Positions 42,571 to 53,159 of a DNA stretch of 64,000 nucleotides are shown here, piece after piece. How positions within the stretch are numbered: the stretch's first letter is position 1; each line of letters opens with the position of its first letter. The notes beneath the pieces are model-generated. The model was given only the letters and a program-made list of their open reading frames with translations, made no database searches and was not told the origin of the DNA. This DNA is from Bufo bufo (lineage: Eukaryota > Chordata > Amphibia > Anura > Bufonidae). The stretch covers positions 370,741,442 through 370,805,441 of the forward strand of contig NC_053392.1 of the NCBI RefSeq assembly GCF_905171765.1. The letters are read 5' to 3'. The position numbers and the translations under genes are program-made.

Positions 42571-43189
42571 ATGAAGGCATGTCAACAGCACATTATACAT
42601 TACAACACAATACAGTATGTGTCCAGTTAGCTTCTGTAAAGGGGGAATATTAATCACCAATATTTATGCAAATATCAATAATTAATATTCATAAATAGGA
42701 GGAGCCATCTTTTGATGACTCCGCCCATTTATAACTTTATATACTAATATTAACAATACTTTCGCTATGCTTTACACTAATCACTACGCTAGCTGCATGC
42801 GCCTTACTAACTCGCTACTGCTAACAAGTACATGCTACACAAAGGGTACAAATATAACAGTATTTATTACACTTAATACACTAAGCACGCAATACACTAA
42901 CAATACACAGCCTAAACTACACTACACGTTCCCAATTCCACCCATAAACTATCTATACAATTCACACATACAAGTATATTCACAGCCCACCCACCTGGTT
43001 ACTCACTGTCCCTACGGGGTACGACGAGGGTTAGCGGTGGCACTGTAGGGGTGTATGCAGGCCACCGACACAAATATAGCTACACAGTAATGCAAGGGTT
43101 AATACCCTGCAAATGTGTTAAAGCACAGCAAGGGTTTCAGGGCAGGGACTAGGGTATAGTGCCAGGGGCAATAGGGTTAACAAGGGGTG
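42571..43189. other. Unassigned DNA
   Basis: Includes an AT-rich ATATTTATGCAAATATCAATAATTAATATTC block (about 42658-42695, quoted in part). No gene or tRNA seen. Confidence 0.35.
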
Positions 43190-43370
43190 TACCAGGAGTG
43201 TAAAGGGTTAACAGGGGTGTACCAGGGGTAATAGGGGTTACCAGGGGTGATAGGGGTTACCAGGGGTGATATAGGGGTTACCAGGGGTGATATAGGGGTT
43301 ACCAGGGGTGTCTAACAAGGGGTGTATAGTCAGGGGGTTTAGATAAGGGGAGAATCGTTGGTGGGATAGC

Positions 43371-43428
<58 letters not shown>
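43190..43428. repeat. GGGGTTACCAGGGGTGATA minisatellite and (TA)n
   Basis: 43190-43325 carries about six imperfect copies of TTACCAGGGGTGATAGGGG (19-21 bp). 43373-43428 is an uninterrupted (TA)28. The Penelope-like element begins directly after the TA tract. Confidence 0.88.
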
Positions 43429-43431
<3 letters not shown>

Positions 43432-43579
43432 CACAAAAAACAGAAACCAGCAGCACAAGACCAAAAAGCAAGGGTGCAAAAAATCCTCAAAGCCGCAGGC
43501 TCAGACGACTATCCATGGGTTTAAATAACAAAAAACGAGGCAGCACCCCAGACGTTAGGTGAAAAAATGGATCCTTTAT

Positions 43580-43632
43580 TCCCCTCAGCAACGTTTCAAT
43601 CGCTCAATGCGATCTTTATCAAGCATGTTAAC
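43580..43632 (-). ncRNA. Hammerhead-ribozyme-like motif of Penelope element
   Basis: Minus strand reads CTTGATAAAGATCGC, loop ATTGA, GCGATTGAAACGTTGC. Stem II pairs GATCGC with GCGATT (one G-U), followed by GAAA and a CGTTGC arm, the layout of the minimal hammerheads known in Penelope-like terminal repeats. The first core box is TTGATAAAG rather than strict CTGATGA, so cleavage is uncertain. Confidence 0.55.
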
Positions 43633-44932
43633 AAGTGTCATACACGGGTATATATACCCAAAATGCATAGTGGTAATACAAGTGAAAATTATTCAATTAC
43701 ATCAATAAAATACATAAAAATAACTAGAAAATATCAACAACTGTCACAATAAAAAACGGCGACATAGCAGTGATACCATACAATGTGTGCATGTGTTGTG
43801 AATCAATCTTATACATGATCATAACAGTGCTATAGCCTAAATATTGTAAATAAGGCTAATTGTGTCAGTGATGCACCACATGTGCAGAGAGTGTATAATC
43901 ATAATCACACAGCGGTGGACGACTCGCGGCGCCAAAATCCGCGTCCTCCAGCACCAACAGCGCATGTCCAGAAACCTAGCAACGTCACCCACAACAAGCA
44001 GGGAGACGTCACTCCGGTCACGTGACGGATGATCTGACCAACCACGCGACCAAAGCAACTCCCACAGAACTCGTCAACGGGCGGCGCCGGGCAACGTCAT
44101 TACGGAGGAGGAGCAACAGCCGTCAGAGGGCCAACAACGTCAGCTAACTGGCGTCGTTGCCCCAGTAACCAACCGCACACCACCGTACGCATGACAAGCC
44201 CCAGCCAAGGGCGGACAGACGCTGCCGGAAGCAAAAATCGAGAACAGGAGAGACAAAGGGCACAACTCAGTAATAAAGAAAATTAGAGCAGTAAATGTCT
44301 ACTATAAAGGTAAATAGAATAGACATAAGGGATCACTGTGATACTGGCTAGAAGTCTGAGTGAACGTGGTACAATGTATATCAGCACCATAATAACCTAA
44401 TCAAGATCGGTGCCATACAACTGAATAAAACAAGACCGAGAGAATAGGGAGGAGCCACCGGCTGTTCCACTTCCATGAGAACAACCATAGGCACACGTCA
44501 GGTGAGAGGTCCCGGACATGTCTATGCCCTGAACCACAGCACCTAATATCACCCAAAGCTCTCTAAATTGATACAATGAATCCATAAATACCACCACTCA
44601 TTGTCAAAAGCCATCAACAGACCTCCAACATAGTAGACATAGATAAAATATATAATATATATGATAAATCTAATAATTGTGCCCCATGATTCCCCACATT
44701 CACTAGATGATACAGAGGGACAACCACAGGATTACGGAGCCGCTGGAAGTCAAAACTGCCGAAGAAGCATTGATAGAAAAAATCTAAAAAGAACAAACAA
44801 AAAAAGGGGGTTAAACAATACTGTAAAACCAATGATTGTAGCACATAGTAAAATAGATGACACCTGTTGGTCTCGCACATATACACGTACAACAAGAAAA
44901 AGAAAAAACAAAGGCAAAGAATAAGCCCCACT

Positions 44933-45200
44933 TTATAGCAGACTCCATTTAAAATCAACATTAAGGCCAGTGGGTCTCAGGGTGTTAAGGCGATGGATCC
45001 ACCTAAGCTTTCTCTGCTTGAGAGCCAGTGTCCTATCACCCCCCCGCCTGGACTGATTGATCTGATCCAGAATCATAAATTTAAGATCCTTCTCATTGTG
45101 ATTTGCTTCAACAAAATGTTTAGGAACTGGCAAATCCTTTCTCTTACGCCTAATCGAAAACCGATGGTTGTTGAGACGTGTCTTCATGTCACATGTGGTC
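44933..45200 (-). pseudogene. Penelope-like GIY-YIG endonuclease C-terminus
   Basis: About 85 residues readable: MKTRLNNHRFSIRRKRKDLPV, HFVEANHNEKDLKFMILDQI, RRGGDRTLALKQRKLRWIHR and LNTLRPTGLN (each shown in part). In Penelope-like elements the GIY-YIG domain nicks target DNA and follows the RT. The RGGD, WIxxLNTL and PxGLN signature is clear. The GIY and YIG strands are lost at the 5' truncation, with an in-frame stop just before ETTCDMKTR. The usual Glu before WI appears as Lys (QRKLRWI). Not functional. Confidence 0.82.
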
Positions 45201-45610
45201 TCCTATGTTGGGCTCCCACGAGGGCCGGCGCAGCGATATGACGTCACTGCGCCGGCCTGCGTGCTCACATCGGGGACGCGCTTCGGGCAGACAGGCGGGA
45301 GAAGCCTTTGATCTCCCGCCTGCTGCACCTAGCATTCCGGACAGTGCGATAGCAATCGCACTGTCGGAATGCGCATAATAGAAGGAGAAGAGGCTTCTCC
45401 CCTTCTTCTATCATGCGTAATTATCTCCAGCGGCGCTGGGGATAATTACAACAAAGGGCTCAGATTCTGTTGAATCTGAGCTCTTTGTATCCATCAGGAT
45501 GACCGGACCCTTGTCCGGTCATTCTGATGCAATTAGCCAGATTGCATCGGTGCGAATGCTTGGGGCCCATTCACACCGATGCACCTGGTTTCAGGTGTAG
45601 GAGGGGGGGG
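45201..45610. repeat. Run of consecutive perfect hairpins
   Basis: In order: GGCCGGCGCAG/CTGCGCCGGCC (45225-45258), GCGGGAG/CTCCCGC (about 45296-45323), ACAGTGCGAT/ATCGCACTGT (45340-45364), AGAAGGAGAAG/CTTCTCCCCTTCT (about 45380-45410), CAGATTC/GAATCTG, GACCGGAC/GTCCGGTC (45501-45523) and GCATCGGTG/CACCGATGC (45543-45583). This is like the structured ends of piggyBac-type elements in this window, but no TTAA/TIR pair was found. Confidence 0.7.
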
Positions 45611-46127
45611 GGGGGAATATATATAATATACATGCGTATGGATGCTTGGGGCACATCCATACACATGTATACATTAATATTAGGGACAGACATATCTAGA
45701 GGGGGCACATTATTATATGAGGGGGCACAAGCCCCTACATTATAAGGGGGCCCGGCTCCCAGGGGGCACATATTTCCCACAGGGGCCACCATGAGCCCCT
45801 GGGGATCACCATGGGCAGACATGGGCAGACGTGCGCAGATGCTGGGCACATCTGCGCACATCGTCCCATGATGCTGTGGTTAATGTATGCACATATATAC
45901 CATACATGCCCGCACGTGTTTGCAGGCATGCATGGATATATGCATACGTCTCAACCGTTCCTCAACAGCTTCATTAATCTCCACAATTCAAGTGCACAAC
46001 ATGAGGAGTCAGTTTAAGTGCACGATTTTGTAAGAGGTGCATTGTAGAGTCACTCCTCTTACATGTTTTTACTGTTACTACTTGCCGTGATTTTCTTCTT
46101 TCTTGCAGTTAAAAAGGCAGTAGAGAG
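45611..46127. other. Low-complexity and unassigned DNA
   Basis: A G-run at 45601-45613, CATAC/TATGC-rich stretches to 45950, then unassigned DNA. No gene. Confidence 0.4.
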
Positions 46128-46964
46128 TAGTGTTGGGCGCGAATATTCAAATAGCGAATATTAAATGCGAATATCGCCACTTCGAGAATTCACAAATATT
46201 TTGAATATAGTGATATATATAAAAAAAAATTAATATTCTAGATTTTTTTTATATCAGTAACCTCCCTTCTTGCTTGTGGGCCAATGAGAAGGCTGCAACG
46301 TCTTTGTCTGAGCTAAGAAACATCCCTAGCAACCAATAGGAAAGTTGCCTACCCCTCCCCAGCAGCCCTTGTGTGCAGTATTTTGCAGATCTGAGAGAGA
46401 CAGCAGTGTTATTGCTGTGCTCTGTACTTTCCTGTGTCATTACATTAGATAGATAGTTAGCTTATATATAATACAGATAGTTAGTGGGAGATAGTCAGTG
46501 TAGGTTAGATAGTGATATAGTGTAGCTGTCCATACATACATACATATATACATACATACATAGTGCTGTGATGTCACAAGTTCACAACAACACTTAGTGC
46601 ACCAATCACTAATAAGTAGTCAGACCTGTTAAAATGTGAAGTTGCATGTATTGCGCCAAAATATTCGCATCATTAGTGCCGATTTCACTATCCTGAATAT
46701 ATTGGAGCACTCTATCTGCATATAAAGCTATTGTAATGTTCTGCTATGCCAACCATTTTCTCCAGTCTCAGGAAACTTCTAGCAGCTTGAAAAATGTAGC
46801 TATAGTGACCCATGCCTGTATTTCTCACGCATTACGGGAATATTACATTGCCGATTTTTCGCAATCAAGAAAATAATCTTGAATTTGCGAATATATGACG
46901 AATATTCTACCAAATATTTGTGAAATATTGTGAATTTGAATATTGCCCCTGCCGCTCATCACTA
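46128..46964. mobile_element. hAT MITE, AATATTCG family, copy 2
   Basis: Ends TAGTGTTGGGCGCGAATATT and ...CCGCTCATCACTA are flanked by GTAGAGAG (46120-46127) and GAAGAGAG (46965-46972), an 8-bp TSD with one mismatch. Longer than copy 1 (22807-23399) because it retains an inner block with ATACATAC repeats at 46530-46562. No coding content. Confidence 0.85.
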
Positions 46965-48040
46965 GAAGAGAGATCATACAGTGCTGAGAAGCCATAATTC
47001 TCTGCCATACAGGAACACAAGATAACTCCTCCTGTAAAACCACATTGAAGTATCTGTACTATAGTGTCTTCATTTCATAAAGGGGTTGTATATATTGATA
47101 ACCTATCCTCAGAATAGGTCATCAGTATCAGATTACTGGGTCCAACACCCAGCAACCACACCAATCAGCAGCCATCAGAGCCAGAAAAAAACACAATGGA
47201 CAGAGCAGAAGGCCAAATGCACCTGGGGGTACTACAATTTGTATATAGTTTTCATTGTTAAGTATTTTGTTTGCTTCTGACTGTAGGTACCAGTAAGGAA
47301 TGATTGGCAAAGGTCGGCAAGGAACAGGGCTAACCACCCTGTTCCTCCCTTCTTGTTAGGAGTGGGCTGGTCCTGCTTCCTGCCAAGAGAGACAGAGAGG
47401 AAGCACATTGTAGATCTCCTGCTACTGTTGCAGTAATGCCTTGAAACTACAGACAGCAGAGTCAACTGCTACCGCCAGCATAGAAGACACTGCTGCAAGG
47501 TGAGGGATTAAGGCCAAGACACCCATTACCCAGACTACTACTAGGCCAGTACAATACTAATGCTAAACTGCAGCCATCCAACCTGCCTCCATATTCCTTA
47601 CCAATGCCAGAAAATTGGCCTTGATATCAGCAGCCATTAAATGTATTTGAAGTTCTACATTGCACTTAATTCTGTCCTCATTCTTCAATATTATATTTTC
47701 ACTTCACTGATTCCCAGGGAGCAATGGCCTGAGGGAGTACACAGTGACACAACACTTCATCAGGGCCATTACCGCTACCATCCTCTGGGACTCATTGCAC
47801 ATCCACTATGTAAAGGTTGTACCAGGTTATTTTAGTTCAACTCCCATACTGGGTGTTGAACCCCCGCCAATCAGATATTGATGACCTGAGGATAGGTCAT
47901 TAATATTTAGAACCCAGACAACCCCTTTATTTATTTTTTTCACAGTACACCTAATTGTTATGTCTGTAACTAGTAGTGGTCTAAAGCTACTTTCCCATCT
48001 CCGGCATGTCTTATCTAGCAGGCTGTTCCAGTATATATGT
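46965..48040. repeat. Repeat D split by repeat Y copy 2
   Basis: 47075-47165 has AAAGGGGTTGT, ATTGATAACCTATCCTCAGA and ATAGGTCATCAGTATC. 47870-47935 has the complement-type end CAGATATTGATGACCTGAGG and ACAACCCCTTTA, giving an inverted-repeat element (repeat D). The same family is at 57811-58135. Between them, 47225-47790 is repeat Y copy 2 (see 15742). The rest to 48040 is unassigned. Confidence 0.6.
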
Positions 48041-48569
48041 GTCACGGATGGTGTTGCAGAAAACAAGAAGTAACAAATAAAGATCTGACTAACTTGATCC
48101 CAAACTAAGGAACACAAGGGTAAGCCCTATTAAAGCCCTAGAGCTCTCCCTGGCTGCTCAGCCCATGCAAATATCTCAATGATAGAAAGTTGCATGTCCA
48201 CGTACCTCGACTGTGTTTGCCACCTGAACACCCTATAATAGTGAGGGGACATGACCACCGGCTCCCTGCACTTAATACGGAGGGAGTCAGGGTCACCTAG
48301 AATCAAGTCAACAGGAAAACACAATACAGAAATAGACTTATCTTGAGGAACCAGCAGTAGCAACTTCAAGCAGTGAAACCAATCCAGGAAGTAGTATAAA
48401 CCGCAAGATGAGGCAGTATGGGAGGAGATATATAGGGAGGCAATCACTGCTAATAGATGACAGCTGGGAGAGGGAGAAGAGATGTCAAAGCGAAAGCAAA
48501 ACAAAAGAACATCATGCAGGAGGTACTGAAGAACGTATGTCAGAACTCCTCAGAGATCTGGCGGTGACA
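48041..48569 (-). repeat. 3' LTR of Gypsy B
   Basis: 529 bp with ends TGTCACGG and GTGACA. On the minus strand it directly follows the purine tract GTAGAGGGAGGGGTAC after the pol end, the same arrangement as in element A at 1921-1936. It is related to the partial LTR at 60523-60937 (AACTA.GGA, AGCTCTCCCT, ATAGTG..GGG), but is not near-identical to it. Confidence 0.85.
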
Positions 48570-48828
48570 GTACCCCTCCCTCTACGAGTGGACTCCGGAC
48601 ACTCAGAGGCCACCTTCTCAGGATGGGACCTATGGAATGCCCTGAGAAGACCAGTGGCCTTAATGTCCGCCATTGGAACCCACATCCTCTCCTCAGGACC
48701 ATAACCCTCCCAATGAACGAGGTACTGAAGAGAACCGCGAACAATACGAGAGTCCACAATCCTAGAGACCTGAAATTCAAGATTACCATCAACCATAATC
48801 AGAGGAGGAGGCAAAGAGGAGGGTACAG
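48570..48828 (-). pseudogene. pol: Gypsy B chromodomain and pol C-terminus
   Basis: NLEFQVSRIVDSRIVRGSLQ and YLVHWEGYGPEERMWVP show the chromodomain. It was separated from the integrase by the 515-bp insert at 48844-49358, between PYVQP and TVPSSLPPP. Aromatic residues expected for the chromodomain fold are present. The frame continues into the LTR. Confidence 0.85.
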
Positions 48829-48843
48829 TGGGTTGGACATAAG

Positions 48844-49358
48844 ACACCCACCAATTAAATACACCGGGTAGTAATAAAGTGAAAGGAGCCCTAACACATT
48901 TTACAAAATTCGATACCCAAACAATAGAACTACGGCTCCAATTATAAGTACAAAAATTCTCTTCATTAAATAAACACAATCACATTGTCATAAAAACAGC
49001 AGTAAACAGGTATGTTGTAGTGAGGAAAGACCCGAGGAGGACCGGGGGATCGACACACATGGTCTCACATAGGTTAGTAAGGAGCATCGCAACAAAGCCA
49101 GAAAAAGAAAAGAAAAAGTAACTCTAGATGGTTGGATCCAATGAGAAATATACATAGGCAGTGTTGAAATAAAGACAAGCTCAGAAAAAGTACCCAATAT
49201 TAGTGCGCCGGTCCCTCAGTCTCCTTGTCCCAACGCCGTTTCGCCAGCAACCTGGCTTCTTCCGGGGAAGCCAGGTTGCTGTTTTTATGACAATGAGATT
49301 GTGTTTATTTAATAAAGAGAATTTTTGCACTTATAATTGGAGCCGTAGTTCTATTGTT
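48844..49358 (-). mobile_element. Penelope-type 515-bp insert with inverted arms
   Basis: Flanked by a perfect 15-bp duplication, TGGGTTGGACATAAG (48829-48843 and 49359-49373), which marks a single insertion into the Gypsy pol. About 48917-49005 and 49277-49358 are inverted copies (CAATAGAACTACGGCTCC, TTATAAGTACAAAAATTCTC, AACACAATC.CATTGTCAT). A hammerhead-like motif lies at about 49225-49270. Inverted fragments and variable-length TSDs are known for Penelope-like insertions. No protein part remains. Confidence 0.7.
49225..49270 (-). ncRNA. Hammerhead-like motif in Penelope-type insert
   Basis: Minus strand: GGAAGAAGCCAG, loop GTTG, CTGGCGAAACGGCG. Stem II is GCCAG/CTGGC, followed by GAAA and an arm beginning CGGCG. 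The first core box is GGAAGA rather than CTGATGA, so activity is doubtful, but the architecture matches Penelope terminal-repeat ribozymes. Confidence 0.45.
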
Positions 49359-49373
49359 TGGGTTGGACATAAG

Positions 49374-51348
49374 GTTTTATTAGGGACTTGTGAAAAACAT
49401 TATGGATCTTCCAAGTCTGAGGAAGATCAAGAAGGTAGGCAACAGGATTGATGACGGACAAGGTTTTGTAAGGCCCGATAAACTTAGGACCCAACTTCCA
49501 GGAGGGAACCTTCAATTTGATATTCTTAGTAGACAACCACACCAGATCACCAACATTCAGGTCCGGACCAGGCACACGTCTCTTATCCGCCACACGCTTA
49601 TATCTCTCACTCATGCTCTTTAGATTATCCTGAATCTTTTGCCAAATAGATGACAAAGACGAGGAGAATCTCTCCTCATCAGGTAAACCAGAAGCCCCCT
49701 CTCCAGAGAATGTCCCAAACTGCGGATGAAACCCATATGCACCAAAAAATGGTGACTTATCAGAGGACTCCTGACGACGGTTATTTAAAGCAAACTCAGC
49801 AAGGGAGAGAAAAGAACACCAATCCTCCTGATTCTCCGCCACAAAACAGCGCAGATATGTCTCCAGATTCTGATTGACCATTGTCTGGCCATTCGACTGC
49901 GGGTGGAAATCAGAAGAGAATGACAACCGAACCCCCAAGCGAGAACAGAAAGCCTTCCAGAATCTGGAAACAAACTGCCCCTATCAGAGACTATGTCTGA
50001 AGGAATACCATGCAATTTGACAATGTGATCAATAAATGCCTGCGCCAGCGTTTTAGCATTGGGCAACCCAGGAAAAGGAATAAAATGCTAAAACGGTCCA
50101 CCACCACCAGAATCACAGTCTTCCCTGAGGAACGAGGCAGGTCCGTAATGAAATCCATGGACAGATGTGTCCAAGGACAGGAAGGAATGGGTAACGGAAG
50201 GAGAGGACCTGATGGCCGTGAATGAGGGACTTTGGCACGAGCGCAGGTCTCGCAGGCTGCCACAAAACCCTCAACCGACTTACGAAGAGCCGCCCACCAG
50301 AATCTCCGAGCAATGAGATCCACTGTGGCTCTACCCCCCGGGTGCCCAGCAAGGACAGTATAGTGGTGCTCCTTAAAAACCTTGTGTCGTAAAGCGAGAG
50401 GCACAAACAACCTCCCAGGAGGACAAAGTTTAGGAGCCTCTGCCTGGGCTGCCTGAACCTCTGCCTCCAATTCAGAATAAAGAGCAGACACAACCACCCC
50501 TTCAGCCAAAATGGGACCCGGGTCTTCAAAGTTCTCCCCTCCCGGAAAATAACGTGACAGGGCATCCGCCTTCACATTCTTAACCCCAGGGCGGAACGTG
50601 ACAACAAAATTAAACCTTGAAAAGAACAAAGACCATCTGGCCTGTCTCGGGTTCAGACGCTTGGCTGACTCCAAGTAGGCCAGATTCTTATGGTCGGTAA
50701 ACACGGTAATAGGGTGTCTGGCTCCCTCTAGCCAATGGCGCCATTCCTCAAAAGCTAGCTTGATGGCCAACAACTCCCTATCTCCCACATCGTAATTTCT
50801 CTCTGCGGAGGAGAGTTTCTTTGAGAAAAAGGCACCAGGTCGCCATTTGGCAGGAGAGGGACCCCGAGACAAGACCGCACCCACACCCACCTCAGAAGCG
50901 TCCACCTCAACAATGAAGGGTAGAGAGATATCAGGTTGTACCAAGATGGGAGCGGAAGCAAAACTCTCTTTGATACTAGAAAAGGCCTTACGCGCCTCTA
51001 CCGACCAGGAGGAAAAATCTACCCCCTTTCTAGTCATATCAGTCAGTGGCTTAACAACGGAGGAATAATTCAAAATGAACTTCCTGTAATAATTGGCAAA
51101 ACCTAAAAAGCGCATCAGCGCCTTCTGATTCTCAGGAAGCTCCCAATCAAGCACAGCGCGGACCTTCTCGGGATCCATGCGAAAACCAGAAGCGGAGAGA
51201 AGAAAACCCAGAAATTGAATTTCTGGAACCGCAAACACACATTTCTCCAGTTTAGCGTACAATTTATTCTCCCGCAGAATGAGCAAGACCTGACGTAGGT
51301 GGTCCCTATGAGTTTTAAAATCAGGAGAAAAAATCAAAATGTCATCTA
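49374..51348 (-). pseudogene. pol: Gypsy B pol: RT end, RNase H, integrase
   Basis: One frame, 51337-49991, covers the rest of RT (IFSPDFKTHRDHLRQVL, LGFLLSASGF), RNase H ([47 protein letters not shown]) and integrase to VVVDRFS. There it shifts frame near 50085 and again near 49940. The integrase zinc region (EHHYTVLAGHPGG, ACETCARAK), MDFITDLP and SDRG are present. Where element A has NGQTERTNQNLE, this copy has NGQTMVNQNLE, so the catalytic Glu of DD35E is gone through a small in-frame change. RT is cut at the YxDD box by the LTR element at 51354. The copy cannot be autonomous. Confidence 0.9.
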
Positions 51349-51353
51349 GATAC

Positions 51354-52428
51354 TGTCACGGCTGAGGATGGGGGAAATCCTCAGCCGTGCAATGCCAGAT
51401 GCTGTAGGCCTACTCGGCCAGGAGAACAGGATAGGGAGCAGGTCACCTCCTAGCAGCGTCCCTACCCTGACCCTAACTCCTAACTGCATGGGCCGACCTT
51501 AAAGGTAGGAGGACCCATGCGCAGGAACCTCGGATCCCTAACTCACCCTCCGTCCGGTCCCTGCGCTAGGAGTCAGGGTAAGACGACCTACTCCTCCTAG
51601 ACGCGGAGGAGCAGGAGTCTCACTGGCCAAGCTGTTGAGAAAAAGGGGAACACAAACAGTTTTACGGGTATGGCAGGCGAACTAGAAGTTTCTCCAACCT
51701 GCCACAGCCTTGCTGACTGGATCCCTGAGCAACAGGAATCCAGAACCGTAAACTGCACAAAAGTGACAAGGAAGGTCCCAACAGAACATCACATACAACA
51801 TGACATACAAGAAGCATAAACATAAACTTAAATCTAAATCTATGACCACAGTGGTGGCTCTCACAGGCAGATGGAAAAACACAGGAGGCTGCTATCAGCA
51901 AGCATGCTGAAGCAACCTCCTGAGCCCTGCCACAGAGAGAGGTTATATAGGCCCAAAGTGGCCACACCCAAAGGAAGGACACACCCAGTGACATCACACA
52001 CACACTGGGAAGGGAGTTAACCCTACACACACCACAGAAGGGAAACTCACAAAAAGGAAAAGTGTCCAACAGATCACACTGTGGCCGTTGCCGCGAGCAA
52101 CGACATGGGTGGCACACGTGTCCAAGGAGTCAGCCCGAAGGCCGGGACACTGCCACCACATGTACAAAATACTACCTAAGGTTGCCACGGGTAACCACAG
52201 TGCGGGGAATGATGTCCGTGCGCACACAAACATAAAACACAGTGCACACCAGACATACAAACGTGCATCCACAACAACTCCCCGGGAACCGCACACAAGG
52301 CTGTTGTCCGCGGCAACCGCACCGAGGCCAACTACATAATGCCTCAGCTGCGGTTGAAACAACAACCAAAACCGCGGGCAACTGTATGCAACTCCCAAGG
52401 AGTCACGACCATAACCGTGGCCGTGACA
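51354..52428 (-). repeat. LTR (3' in element orientation)
   Basis: TGTCACGGCTGAGG to GGCCGTGACA. It starts with an inverted pair, CGGCTGAGGAT/ATCCTCAGCCG. Same family as the solo LTR at 9220-12774. Open frames inside (up to 150 codons) are repeated in the other LTR and resemble no protein family. Confidence 0.9.
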
Positions 52429-53159
52429 CTCCCACCCCTCAAAGCCCCCCCACCAAAAAAAAATACGTGAGGGACTCAGACAAGGGGATAGGAGAAGGGG
52501 ACGTCCACTCTCAGTACCGGTTCTAAAAAGGGGTCGCTGTCAGCTGCATCCTCTCCCGGCTCACACTAGCCAGTCCGACGAGGACTGCAGCCCGCACCAG
52601 CAACAAAGGGGAAAGAACCACTGAGAGATGGACGAAGGGACTCTCCACACACGTCCCCACTCCAGTCGCTGCCAGCAGACACCCATAACCAGCACGCAGC
52701 TGGACTACTTACGGAGTGCTGCCAGCAAACGACCAGAGATGGGAACATGGAGAGGCACGAGGGACCATGGACACGGAAGGTACGGTGGCGGGGAATAGCC
52801 ACCAACCGTGCCGCAAAGGATGATCCCCCCGGGACGTTCTCCCTCCGGAGAACGCGCATGCAGGCCACAAGGGTATGGCACTGCATGCTGCACCCTCTTC
52901 CGAAGGTATGCACACGCATACCGAACAACACCCACACACCAAAAAACACCAGGGTGAGGGGATAAAAAACAACAGGGGACGCCAAACGAACACGGTGAGG
53001 AAAGGGCGGGGAAAAGCCACTCACCGCGCCGTAAGCGGCGAAACCCCCCATAACGCTCTACCTCCGAAGAGCGCGCATGCACCCCATCCGTAGATAGCGG
53101 TGCATGCTCTACCCTCTTTCGAGGGTGAAACGCCACATGAGATGCCGTTGTGGTCATAC

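Larger units (their letters stand above)
43429..45200 (-). mobile_element. Penelope-like element, 3' part
   Basis: On the minus strand this is the end of a GIY-YIG endonuclease (45187-44933), a 3' region of about 1.3 kb and a hammerhead-like motif (43632-43580). It abuts (TA)28, a common landing context for such elements. The 5' part, including RT, is missing beyond about 45200, where other repeat DNA begins. Confidence 0.8.

Noticed and set aside
45571..45929. Open frames with Cys/Pro-rich translations near 45.6-45.9 kb
   Set aside because: They are low-complexity CAT/TATGC-rich DNA read in several frames, with no domain.
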